Source: Tulasnella sp. 424 (taxonomy: Eukaryota; Basidiomycota; Agaricomycetes; Cantharellales; Tulasnellaceae). From it: DNA of 64,000 nucleotides. The notes under the pieces were generated by a model, which did no database searches, was not told the origin of the DNA, and saw only the letters and a list, made by a program, of their open reading frames with translations. The position numbers and the translations under genes are program-made. Location of the stretch: assembly GCA_019633425.1 (NCBI GenBank), contig WSUB01000085.1:1-64000 (forward strand), given 5' to 3'. Below, in pieces: positions 22,178 to 33,128 of the stretch. Each line of letters begins with the position of its first letter. Within the stretch, counting starts at the first letter, position 1.

Positions 22178-23095
22178 TTGTATGGTATCTTTTGGAACTT
22201 CTTTCTATTTTTAAACCCCTCTCGGCCTGTGAAGCTTGGTAGTCCCGACGGAATTGCGAGCTTGGAAGTGAAGTTGGTGAAAAACGCCGACTTGCCCGAT
22301 CACGCCGCGCTGAGCTTCCACCGCATTCCCGCCGTCCCCTTTCCGAACAGTTCTACCTTCGTCCACGTCCCTCTCCCGAATATCCGTGACACATCATGGG
22401 ACCGCAGCACATCGTTCATTTGACAGAACAATTCATCGAGTGCATTCATTGGTCTGCTCAGGGATGAATTCCGAGCAGGGTCTGTTGGCCCGTTCAACCG
22501 TGGTCAAGTCGACGACGCAATTCAACACGAAAAAATCGTAGCAAATGCAGCTAGCCACATCGGGGCGAGTGCAATAGATGGTTTTGACAAAGTTACGCCA
22601 TTGGGTTCTTCGTAATCCAGCGTACAGGAGGCCTGGGAAGGAAAAGAGCCTAGATGGGAAGTCTGCCCGACCATTCCCAAGAGCTCGCAAATGGATAGAT
22701 CATCGACGCCGCTGAGTTCGCGGATCGCAACCACTGATGGTATATGCTTTTTAGCTCTCCTCGATGTCATGGAAACCGGCCCAGCTCTGATCTGCTGCCA
22801 CTGGCTTAGTTTGGCGCAGCTTGGTCCGGTTGAAGTTTGCCCATGTCCCGAGCGAGCTGACCGACGTCTCTCCGGACGGCGAAGCAAAAACTGCTGGAGT
22901 GCGCCCTATTTTCCCACTTGCGCCTTTACTGCTTCCCTGTGAGTTCTACCCTAAGAAGCTCTATCGGGAAGTCGAACTCTCTCTGACCGACTTCCCAAAG
23001 GTGGGCGAACGGTTGAACTACTGCAACCGGGAAGACGAGCCGCCAAATCTTGAGCACCGAGTTGCCCAGAGCTAAGTGTTCTTGGCGGCAAAATA
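22178..23095 (+). pseudogene. Decayed copy of an unnamed protein family (repeat R1, copy 2)
   Basis: This is the longer partner of the left-end relic. The reading frame from 22178 (LGSPDGIASLEVKLVKNADL, PFPNSSTFVHVPLPNI) is stopped by TGA at 22421-22423. It continues in the same frame through RDEFRAGSVGPFNRGQVDD to a second stop near 22615. The downstream part (LLDVMETGPALICCHW, LLLPCEFYPKKLYREVELS, RLNYCNREDEPPNL) needs at least one frame change. At least three disruptions make a functional protein unlikely. The family is unknown to me. Similarity to copy 1 starts near 22450, so this copy alone keeps the 5' part. Confidence 0.55.
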
Positions 23096-23216
23096 TAGCT
23101 CTGAACACTGGGCAATGGCCTTCCGAACGGTCGAAGCCGCTCTTACTCTCGTTATGGACTTTCCCGATGCCTTAGGGGTATTGCCATCCAAAGTATCCTC
23201 TAGGACACTTCAATCG

Positions 23217-23223
23217 TATAAAG
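23217..23223 (+). promoter_or_regulatory. TATA box of the GH55 gene
   Basis: TATAAAG lies 79-85 bp upstream of the ATG at 23302, a normal place for a regulated fungal secreted-enzyme gene. Confidence 0.5.
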
Positions 23224-23301
23224 AGGGCCCCCACCGACGACCTCTCCAACTTCAGCACACCTCTACAGTGTCTCCTCGTCCTCTCCTTCGTCAGGTTTTC
23301 A

Positions 23302-26300
23302 ATGTGGAAGTCAGCAATCTTTTTAGTAGCGGCCAGCCTCGCAAGCGTGGTCAGCGGTCTGGGTAGCAGCTGCACCGCTGCTCTTACCCCCACCGCTGCC
23401 GCCGGTGATCCTCACTGGATGCAAACCATCACTCGTCGTGGCAAGTCCGCTTATAACGCCAACCCCTCTACCTATAAGCCATACAGAAACGTCAAGGACT
23501 ATGGTGCCAAAGGAGGTGAGTTGCTGGAACAAACTCAGAGTCTGAGACTAAGGAGCTAATGCTGTTCTATCCTAGATGGTGTCACGGACGACACAGCGGC
23601 CATCAATAAGGCCATTTCTGACCAAAATCGCTGTGGTCAAGGTTGTGCTTCCAGCACCCTATCCCCCGGTATCATCTTCTTCCCGTCTGGAACTTACCTC
23701 GTCAGCACTCCGATGTAAGCCTTTTCCATTCATTTTTATCGAACTCCGATGCTCAAACATCCTCTTAATTTAGCATTCCTTTCTATCTCACTCAACTCGT
23801 ACGTTTAGGGCCTCAATCAGCTGTAGAGCGGACATTAACTCCAGGTGCTTGGATAGGTTGGTGACGCAAAGAACAAACCCACTCTCCTTGCTTCGGCTGG
23901 TTTCAACGGCATGGCTGTCATCGACGCGGGTCAGTTACTCCGTGGTCATTCATTTGCGCTTGCTTACCAACCGCACCCCATTAGACCCATACATTCCCAA
24001 CGGTGGCGGTGCTGAATACTGGGACAACACTAACGTAGGCGAACTTACATCTCATTCCACCCCCCTGGGTCCTGACAGTTGCTCCTGTAGAACTTCTTCA
24101 AATCCGTCCGGCACTTCAAGATCGACACTACCAGGATGCCCGCTACCACCTCGGCTACTGGCGTTCACTGGCAGGTCGCCCAGGCTACTACTCTCGTCGA
24201 CATCGAATTCGATATGAACCAGGACAGCAACACGGCCCACCAAGGTATTTGGATGGAAAACGGTTCTGGTGGATTCATGTCCGACTTGGTGAGTGGTTCT
24301 GAGGTCGCGACATGCGAGCTAGAAAACAGGGCTGAATAAACTGCTTCATGTTAGACCTTCAACGGTGGCAAGTTCGGAATGTGGGTCGGCAACCAGCAGT
24401 TCACGGTTAAGAACATCAAGGTCCGCAACTGCCAGGTCGGCGTTTGTAAGTTTAAAGGCTTCGTACGTTCGTCAGTCCAGGGTCACTTACTTTTATCGAC
24501 ATAGACATGAACTGGAACTGGGGCTGGACCTTCCAAGGTGTCGACATCCTGAACAGCGGAGTAAGTTTCTCCCCATCACTCACGCAGTACCGATGCTGGA
24601 GTTTCACCAGGGTGCTGACTTTGGATATTCTCTTCCTAGATCGGCTTCCAAGTTAACACCGGTGGAACTACTCAAGCGAATCAGAGCGCTGGTACCGAAG
24701 TCATCATCGACGGCAGGATCGAAAACGTTCAGACTTTCGTCAAGACCAGCGCAGCTTCTATCGGATCCTTGAATGGCGCACTTCTCCTTGACAACATCCA
24801 ATTCATCAACGTTGGCAACGGTGTTGTCGATGGTTCCAACGCTGTCAAGCTCGCTGGTGGAACCACGACTGTTCGTCAATGGGCCCAGGGCAACAAGTAC
24901 TGGGGAACCACCACCACTCCCACTTACGTCCAAACCACGATCAACGCCCCCGCTAAGCCCACTGGCCTTCTCGACACCACCACTGGATACATCTACTCTC
25001 GCAGCCGAACCGACTATCCCAACTACGCTGCTTCTCAATTCGCTTCTGTTAGGGATGCTGGTGCCGTTGGAGGTAAAGGATACTCCATCGCGTCGGAATT
25101 GAAAAGTCGCTGACTGTGGCTGTTCTTGTGAACAGATGGTGTTACCGATGATACCACCGCCATCCAAAACTTCATTAATAAGAACTGGGGCTGCAAGATC
25201 CTCTTCTTCGATGCCGGTTCTTACTACGTCACCAACACGATCACTATCCCCACTGGAACTATCATTGTCGGCGAAGTCTGGACCACTGTTATTGGTAAGT
25301 TACAGTCACACAATGGCTTGGGGAATAATTATCAATACCTTTACTACAGGCGGCGGATCCAACTTCAGCGACCAAAACAACCCCAGGCCTGTTATCAAAG
25401 GTGTGCAATGCCGATTCAATCCTATTGTAATATGTTTTGATTCTAAACCGGTTTTCTTTGCAGTCGGAAACGCCGGAGATAAGGGTGTCGTCGAAATCTC
25501 CGACATGGTCTTCTCTACTCGTAGTGGCTCTGCTGGGTTCGTGACTATGACTTCTCGCGCTCAGACGAAATAGTTTCACTGACATCTTCCGAATAGTGCT
25601 ATTGTCATTGAATGGAACGTGGCCGATACCGCCGGACAGAAGGCAACCGCTGCTATGTGGGACGTTCACATCCGTCTTGGAGGTTACACCGGCTCTGGAA
25701 TGCAGGCCGGCAACTGCCTCAAGCAATCCGGCCATGCCGTCGCCCCTTGCACTGCTGCCTACATCGGCCTTCACATCACCAGCCAGGTAAATAACGGGGG
25801 CTGGCTTTTTGTCGGCGAGACAGTGACTTACATGTGGTTTTCGTACTAGGCTACCGGCTACTTCGAGGGCACCTGGGTTTGGACTGCTGACCACGATCTT
25901 GACGACGCTGGCCAGAGGCAAATTGACATCTACACTGGTCGCGGAATCGTCTCTGAGAGTGCCAACGGACCTGTCTGGCTCATCGGAACCGCCTCTGAGC
26001 ACGCTGCTATCGTCCAGGTGTGTTGCTAAAGTTCTACTCTCAGAAGAACGCGAAAGCTAACGGTGACCATTTCCCTCGCCTCCAGTACTCCTTCGTCAAC
26101 TCCAAGAACGTCTATGCTGGTCTCATCCAGACTGAAACCGCTTACTACCAACCCAGCGTGAGCTCCTGCTTCCTCCCTTTGCTTGAAAACAAGTAAAATC
26201 GGAGGCTGACGTACGCCCCTATATTTCACAGCCCGGAGCTCCTTCTCCTTTCACTCTCAGCACTACATACCACGATCCCACATTCACCAACGGCGCCAGC

Positions 26301-26724
26301 GGTTGGGCTCTCAACATTGCAAACTCTCAGCAGATCTATATTTATGGCGCTGGTCACTATTCGTTCTTCTCCGTGAGTCTCCGTTGCGCTCTCCATACCG
26401 TCCTTTCGGAGTAACATATACTTCATCCCACAGAACTACGACCAAGGTTGCTTGACGGGCTACACCTGCCAAACCTCCATCGTTAAAGTCGGTTCCGATT
26501 CCTCCAATGTCTACATCTACGGGTTGTCCACTGTCGGCACGACGTACATGCTCAACGTCGACGGCACCGGCATCATCAAGCAGTCCGACAACAGGAACGG
26601 CTTTGCTTCAACTGCCACTATCTGGACTTCGACTACCTCGACCAGGAAGCGCATGCGCATTGAAGGAAGGAAGGCGTTGGCCAACGACAGCCTCGCTGAC
26701 ATTGCCGCTTACGCTCGCATGTAA
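23302..26724 (+). CDS. Secreted GH55 exo-beta-1,3-glucanase
   Basis: Seventeen exons, all phases consistent, give 807 aa. A signal peptide (MWKSAIFLVAASLASVVSG) starts the protein. Two pectate-lyase-like beta-helix halves follow, each opening with the same signature: YGAKGDGVTDDTAAI near residue 70 and GGDGVTDDTTAIQNF near residue 430. Other GH55 hallmarks are FYLTQLVGDAKNKPTLL, HFKIDTTRMPATTSATGVHW, MSDLTFNGGKFGMWVGNQQF, FEGTWVWTADHDLDD and WLIGTASEHAAIVQYSF; I take the Glu in SEH to lie in the region proposed as catalytic. The enzyme releases glucose or gentiobiose from the non-reducing end of beta-1,3-glucans in fungal or algal walls. It has 16 short introns, one of them before a 25 nt exon (23774-23798). 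Confidence 0.95.
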
Positions 26725-26939
26725 AACTGGTTCATCCATTCGCTTTGTACCATTTGTACTTTTGGAAAAATGGGAAATTTATCAATTGTGCTTTCACTTC
26801 TCGTGAGCTGTGGTTCTGTGGACTAAAGTTCGGTATGATCGCTCTGTGGCTGTGCAAGTGAACAACAATACCCGCGGCCGGTTTTCCCTCGTCTCCCAGG
26901 GGCAGACTAAATACGACTTGGGTGGGGTAGGGTAGGTGC

Positions 26940-27429
26940 GTTGTATTTGCTTTCCCCAAGCCGAACGAAGTGGGAGATGCACGGCCAAGGACAGAATGTT
27001 CGTTTTCTCTCACCGTTCGTACAAGTCGTCACCTCACTTCAAGAAATCACTCAACTTGCTCTCCGAGAACACGACCCTTCGTTTTCGCTGCGGAAGGCCC
27101 AGGTCTACCGATGCAGGAAGGTGGTTGCAGTGCAAGTGAATGGAGGGTTTAATGCCTCGGGTGCAACACTTTTGCTGGAATTCTGACTCTTGTAGAAGAG
27201 CGACGACGGCAAGGGGTGTTGGCGAAAGGTACTCATCGCTTATCGGAGATATAAGGAGTTTGGGTACGTTGCCTTCGTGACTTTTAAAACGGTGGAAGAA
27301 ACCGCTGACCTTCGGTCTAATCCTCCAAAGCCTTCCCCTCTCGTCTCCGTTCATCACAAATCCTTGACTCAACCGTTTCGTAATCCGTTGTCTCTGACCA
27401 ATTTTCAACCGTATACGACTTAACTCGAC
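26940..27429 (+). repeat. Conserved 5' flank of kinase-TPR gene A (family copy 1)
   Basis: About 490 bp upstream of gene A match the regions upstream of gene B (36070-36554) and gene C (44650-45167). Shared blocks include GGTTTAATGCCTCGGGTGCA and the sequence just before the start codon (TATACGACTTAACTCGACATG in A). The conservation reaches well beyond the coding region, so the promoter was duplicated with each gene, and all three copies probably respond to the same signals. Confidence 0.65.
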
Positions 27430-30400
27430 ATGGCGGACAGCCTGCCACCTCAGCCCACGGGACCTCAAACCCAACGCAAGGCTGTAAGTCCTCCCAATGC
27501 GCGAAGATGGAAGTAAGCACACTGACGCGGAAACTCGAAGCGGGAGATTCTTGATGGAATGTTCCGGCGCCGAATCGACCCAATTACAATCAAAATCACA
27601 GACGCCAAACCATGCGCAAAAGGCGGGCAAGGGACGATCGTCGTTGGAACTATGATTCCTCCTGAAGAAGTTCCGGCATGGATCCCTGAACAGTTCCTGA
27701 AAGCGTTCCTCGAGAGGCAATTGGCAATAAAGAAATACGAATGGAAGCGTGAGGATGCCGAAGCATCGGCCAAGTTTTTTAATGTATGGTCGTCTTCATA
27801 CGTGACCTTCACTGTTCTAATTGCCCACCAGTCTTTTGTCAACGAGCTCAGTATAATGGCAAGCCTTTTTCACCCAAACGTTGTCAAATTTGTCGGCTTT
27901 GTTGAGGACATGGAAAAGGGCGACGCTTGGATTGTTTTACCTTGGGAAGCGAATGGAAACGCTCGAGAGTTTCTGGCGTCCGGCGAGTGGGACATTCCCG
28001 AACGTTTATCCTTGGTGAGCGTGTGCCGTGCGTACCATTACTGTGGAGTGATATGAACGGATCATCGACTTAGATTAAAGATGTAGCCAAGGGCGTGGAG
28101 TACCTACATACAAGACAACCTCCGATCTGCCACGGCGACCTCAAGTCGGTGAGTCCGTCAAGCAGCCGTTCGAGATGCCACACACTCATCGACCGGTGTT
28201 CCAGTTGAACATCCTAGTTAGCTCCTCGTGTCATGCAGTGATCACGGATTTTGGATCGGCTCGGGCGAAAGGAAACGTCGACCTGAAGACAGAGGACAGT
28301 GGCTCGGAACCACCGTGCCGAGAAACCATCGACGACATTGTCCAAGGATTAATATCTCCAAAAGTCAAATTCAACCGGCTCACCTTGGAGCTCACTTTAA
28401 CGGGACCAGGGTTTTCGCTGCGATGGACAGCCCCTGAGGTGCTAAACAACGGGGTGCAAGATTTACCGAGCGATATGTGGGCGCTCGGCTGGATCTGCTG
28501 GGAGGCAAGTACGCTATGAGCCAGACGATATCCACCGCCTTTTACTCACGTATACGACTATACTTTAGATTTTCACGGGTAAAATACCATTCGAAGAACT
28601 CAGGGCCACAGGGCCAATCATATCGACCGTTATAAAAGGGAATTTGCCAGCAATCTGGGAAGACGCCGACCTGTCTCATGTTCTCCAGCTGTGTAGTTTA
28701 ATGATGGACTGCTGGATGTCGAATCCGGTGGAGAGGATAGATGCCTCGACGTTTTGGCGAAAGGTTGGCTTCATGGTGAGTGTGTTGGTGTTGATGGAAG
28801 ACTACATCACCGGTTGTTAAACGAGCCGCGTACCAGCCATCTTCGACGCCTTCGGAAGCCAACTCTGGCGGTGCAAAGGTACGATCCGCCGCGCTGTTAC
28901 AAGAGTTAGGAGAGATGTATGCGCTTCAGAATAATCTTGTGGTCGCCCAGTCCTATCACCAGTTGGCCATCGAGATTGCGACTCGAACAAAGGACGACGC
29001 TACAAAGGCAATCGCGTTCGAGGGTCTTGGAGACACCTATCTTGTGCAAAGGAGGTATCCAGAAGCACGGAAGGCGCTGAGTGAAGCTCACGAGATCTAC
29101 TCTCGCATCGGAAATGACCTGGGTGTTGCGACCGTATTGAAAGCCCTGGGAACCTTATACCGTGGTCAGTCGAGAAACCAAGAGGCGGAGAAGGCGTTGA
29201 ATGAGGCGCACGAGATCTACTCTCGCATCGGGCACGATCACGGCGTGGCAATAGCGTTAGACGGCCTAGGGAAGGTCTATTGCGCTCAGTCGCGGTACCA
29301 AGAGGCAGAGAAGGCTTCCACGGAGGCGCACAAGATCTGCTCCCGCATTGGGAGCGACCGCGATGCAGCGGAAGCGTTGTGCGGCTTGGGAGAGCTCTAT
29401 CGTCTTTTGTCGAGGAATCAAGAGGCGGAGAAGGCTTTCATGGAGGCGCACAAGATCTCCTCCCGCATTGGGAACGACTTCGCTGCAGCGAAGGCGTTAG
29501 TCAGCCTGGGAGAGGTCTATCGTGTTCAGTCGAGGTATCACGAGGGGAAGAAGGCTTGCATAGAGGCGCACGAGATCGATTCTCGCATCGGGAACGACCA
29601 CGGCGTTGCAAACGCGTTATTCATCTTGGGAAATATTTATATTGCTCAGTCGAGCAGCTTCGAGGCTGAGAACGCTCTTAACGAGGCTCACAACATCTAC
29701 TCTCGCATCGGGGGCACCATCGGCATCGGCAACGTATTTTACAGCCTCGGAATGCTCTATAGCAGCCAGAAAAGATATGAAGCCGCGGAGGCGTCCTACC
29801 GCCAAGCAGCTGCTTCGTATGACCCGGCCGCGGGTTATCACAGAGCCACAACATTCCTTGCCCTTGGGGAAGACTATCACGCTCGGTGCCAATATCCCGA
29901 TGCGGAAGAGGCTGCCAGCGAAGCCCTTGCAATATGGATCAGCACCGCCGACGAAGCAGGTCAAGCGAATGCTTCGCTCCTTTTAGCAAAGATCTTCAGG
30001 TCTCAATCCATGCACAACGAAGAAAAAGATGCCATAATTCAAGCCGAAGCTGCAGCTGCTCAAATTGGCGATGACGGAGTTCGCGCAGCGACCTTGGATC
30101 GGATCGGCGACATTCACCTCGCGCGGGGCACGTACGGCGAAGCAGAAGAGTGTTATCGCCTTGCTCAAGCCATATACTCCAGCCTAGACGATATTCGCGG
30201 TGAAGCTACCGTGTTGTACAGTCTCGGAGTGTTATATGGTTTCCAGGATCAACATGACGAGGCGGAGGATTGCTTCGCTGAGGCGCACGTCGCATATGCT
30301 AGGGTTGTCGACGAGGAGGGTGAAGCAATGGCCTTGGAAGGACTGGCGGAGGCATGTAGGTTGCAAGGCAAATTCACTGATGCGAAGGTGGCTTGTATGG

Positions 30401-30486
30401 AAGCTCGGGAAATTTACGCGCAGATGGGCCAGCCGATGAGTGAGGAGTGTGAAAGGACCTGGGAATTTCTTCAATCCTTAGAGTAG
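27430..30486 (+). CDS. Kinase-TPR protein A
   Basis: Seven exons (27430-27483, 27541-27783, 27832-28014, 28074-28148, 28205-28504, 28569-28775, 28837-30486), every intron in phase 0, 903 aa. Residues 19-354 are a protein kinase: glycine loop KGGQGTIVVGT, Lys in LAIKKYEW, alpha-C Glu in SFVNELSIM, catalytic loop CHGDLKSLNIL (HGD where most kinases have HRD), DFG in ITDFGSAR, WTAPE, and DMWALGWICWE. All residues needed for catalysis are present, so it may be active; Ser/Thr or Tyr specificity cannot be told. Residues 355-903 form about 12-13 TPRs of 40 residues (pattern GLGxxYxxQSRxxEAEKA). No signal peptide or membrane span: probably cytosolic. Intron 5 (28505-28568) begins with GCAAGT, while B and C have GTAAGT at the same place. 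Confidence 0.9.
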
Positions 30487-30800
30487 CCGACGGGATCGTT
30501 GTTGGCGGGTCTATTCCAGTCATACCTACCGGTTGCTCAGGTGGGTATCCGTGTCGCAATACACTGATCCTCTGCTTCTGGGACTGACGACAGTAGTTTC
30601 CAGACAATAACTCCAAATTCTCATACAATCTTTTTTACAGTACTGTCCTCTCACTATATCTCGTTTACATTGTTGCGGATATGTCTTCCGTGTGTAGCTA
30701 TTTCTCCGCTGTTCCTGATTCAGCTTCACGTGAGCTGATCGTTCTATTACCTCTTGTCGGAGTAAACAACGTTTCTTGCTTTATATAATGTAACAATCTC
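30487..30800 (+). repeat. 3' flank of gene A, shared with gene C
   Basis: The sequence after the gene A stop resembles the sequence after the gene C stop (49788-50075): both contain CAATACACT, TCTGCTTCTGGGACT and AACGTTTCTTGCT/AATGTTTCTTACT. Gene B lacks this flank. A and C therefore keep the ancestral 3' side and B was rejoined to other sequence. Confidence 0.55.
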
Positions 30801-30825
30801 CGTCGCTCATCGCCACCTCGTCTTC

Positions 30826-31080
30826 CTCCAGTCCCCCTCCAGCTGCCACCAACATTAACATCGCGGTCGAGCCACCGACTGATACGCCCGTCGGGAGAAT
30901 CCCGCGGGAGAGGAGGGAAACAAGCCTCAAAATGTCGTATACTTTTTCGGACCCGGCTCAAATTTAGGGTCTGTCGTGTTGATGAGGGGTCGGGAAGCTC
31001 GACGGATGCTCAAATCCGAAGAGGCGGAGCGTCAAATCGAAGCAGCCTCTCGGACTTGGGCGGAATATTTTGGAGGAGTA
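30826..31080 (+). pseudogene. Relic of the D/E gene family
   Basis: Two islands match gene D/E. At 30826-30890 lies the Thr/Pro-rich linker equivalent (ACCAACA..ATCGCGGTCGAG..). At 30970-31080 lies a piece of the last exon: SEEAERQIEAASRTWAEY against SEEVERRIEAAYWAWVEE in D. What follows (31200-31760) is shared with 35550-36030. The upstream exons are missing, so this is a truncated copy. Confidence 0.5.
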
Positions 31081-31429
31081 TCAGGGTGTGTGGTCGAATC
31101 CGAAGGAGGTGGTGGGACCTCAACCGGAAGCTGCACCGATGGGCGTCGAGGTCGACGTTGTTTCCAAGGTCGAACTGCCACTGCCGGAACCTCCTTCTCT
31201 CCTCTCTCCCGGCTAGAGCCAGGCACATTCCTAGTGTGCCAAGAGCAATCTAGGCCAGAATCAATGCGCTGCATCTACCCAGAGGGCTCGGAGGCGATCG
31301 GCTTTCCTTCCCTGAACGGCGCAAGGAGGATTGTGGCTATTTGGGTGCGCAACGCCCTTCTGGTTTGTTAGACTTGGTATCCAACAAGTCGGACATTGCT
31401 TATTGCTCGAGATTATTGATTGTATGGGG

Positions 31430-31570
31430 GGCTTGACTCTTTATTACTTAATATGACTTTGGTTTTTCATTTATGGTCTGGGAGCCTTGTGAGTTTTTGT
31501 CGCAAGCTTTGCGTAGTCTTCTCTTTTTTTCGTTTTCTCCGTTTCTCGAATCGCTGAGTTCCTGTTGCTA
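31430..31570 (+). repeat. 3'-flank repeat R3, copy 1
   Basis: A roughly 140 bp T-rich block with the core ATTTATGGTCTGGGAGC, then TTGCGTAGTCTTCTC and TTTTCTCCGTTTCTCGA. It is the downstream flank of the D/E gene family, found again at 34770-34920, 35750-35890, 39645-39765 and 43105-43250, all in the same orientation, and partly inverted at about 59035-59125. Confidence 0.65.
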
Positions 31571-31839
31571 TATGTATCATGTCGCTGTGGTATTGCATGG
31601 TGGAATCCTCCTGTCTATAAGCTCTAATCACCAATATTTACTGTAGCGGAGGTTGAGTGACCGGAACGTGGACTCGGATCCGACTATCGTACCCCCAGTC
31701 CAAGCCGATTAGCGCAATATATTCGTATACATAAGAATCTTCTAACCAAATAAGCCACGAGTACTATTTTGCTTCGGTCAGTTGACTAGCAAGTCTGCGG
31801 GTTGGGTATAGACCCCGACGGACCGACTTACTGCCGGAC

Positions 31840-32967
31840 CAATTCCTGATTCGGTCAGTATCTCCGAGTGCGACAACAAGTCCCAGATATCCTCTCCCCC
31901 TCTCTTCTATACGCCTTTGCCTCCCAGACTACTACGCTCAGTTTTCGCCGAGGTGTACACCCGCTTCCACTCCATTAAGCGGGACGCCGTAGTGGTGTGG
32001 AAAGGTCATTCCGATTGGGTCCACCTGCCGGAAAAGGATTAATTATCCTCGACTTGATGAAGCTTGCACAAAATCAGTTCCCTGACTCTCCGGAAGGGCT
32101 CAACACTCGATTCAAAATATCGAACAAGGAAAATAGCAAGAGATCGGTATGGGATACTTACTTGTGACTCTCGAAGCCCGGAAGCCTGCCCCAGCGTCTG
32201 TCCCTCGGAATACTGACACTGGTTTTCCTCGATCTCCGGGTTCCGACAAAATCTTTTTGGACATTCGAGGCCAATTATGTAATTGCGGCCGATCTCTCTG
32301 ATCTGGTACAGTAGACTTTCTGAAGCCTTCGAGCGGAGATGAAAGAAGAATATGGAAGGGTCGGGCGCGAATTTCGGATTACCTCGTTTGGGAAGGACCC
32401 TTTTATGCACTCGAATCCCAGTCCCTTGGCAATACTGGATACCTCGCAGAGCAAGAATTCCGAGGTTTTGGGTATTCCATTATTTCGGTACGCGAAGCAT
32501 GCATATGGGAAATACACATAGCTCCTCGTCGTCAGGAGACATTGATCAAGGACGCAAGTATCGCTGATCAAGAAGCTTTTGCACACATGTATTATGGCCG
32601 GACGACTGCTATCCTCCAATTGCTGAGGCCTGCTGCCCGCTGTGAGTTGAGCCTCTACGCTGCTTCGGAAAGGCGATCGGCAGCCCCTTCGCAGCTTCTC
32701 GGAGACGTTATTGGCGATTCCTTGGCTTGTTTTGACTGCGTGCACCCAATGGAGTGGAACGAGTCTGTTTACGGTGCACCGTACACAAACCCTTTCTGGG
32801 GTATCGTTGACAGCCCACTCTCGGCTTTGACCGCTTCTACTATGCCTCCTCGTCGACCTCTATCAACACTCATGCAGGAGGGAGTCTTCGAGCACCGAAT
32901 CGTGTGGTATTTGTATGTCGACTGGAGGAGGCGTGTGGGAACCGTCATTGGGTGCAGATTTGAATGA
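31840..32967 (+). pseudogene. Unnamed gene or gene relic upstream of D
   Basis: A frame open for 221 codons runs from 32302 to the TGA at 32967 (IWKGRARISDYLVWEGPFYA, then FRGFGYSIISV and DWRRRVGTVIGC). An upstream open piece (31840-32040) reads LLRSVFAEVYTRFHSIKR and ends KGHSDWVHLPEKD. Both pieces recur in the E unit (40050-40822) and, inverted, in the F unit (60480-61340), where they carry stops and frameshifts, so the D-unit copy is the best preserved. Exon joins between the pieces are not clear to me. An antisense frame is also open across part of the region, so the strand is not certain. No domain recognised. Confidence 0.35.
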
Positions 32968-33128
32968 GGTCTGCTTAGCGGTTACTGGCAGGTTTACTCT
33001 TTCTCTGCATCTACCTCCACCTGAGACCCCAGCGAAGATCTTCCTTCCTTCCCTTACATCCAGTCTAACGGTACTTGCTATCACTCCCTCCCTTCCCTCG
33101 ACAGCATCCTTCTTCCCAAGATCTCATC

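Noticed and set aside
24604..25167. 187-codon minus-strand frame inside the GH55 gene
   Set aside because: It overlaps a long, well-conserved GH55 exon; high third-position G/C on the coding strand keeps the antisense frame open.
32275..32745. Minus-strand 157-codon frame in the D-unit upstream region as a gene
   Set aside because: Similar antisense pieces persist in the E and F units, but the plus-strand frame is longer, and only it looks like a folded protein. I kept the plus-strand model at low confidence and note the strand ambiguity there.
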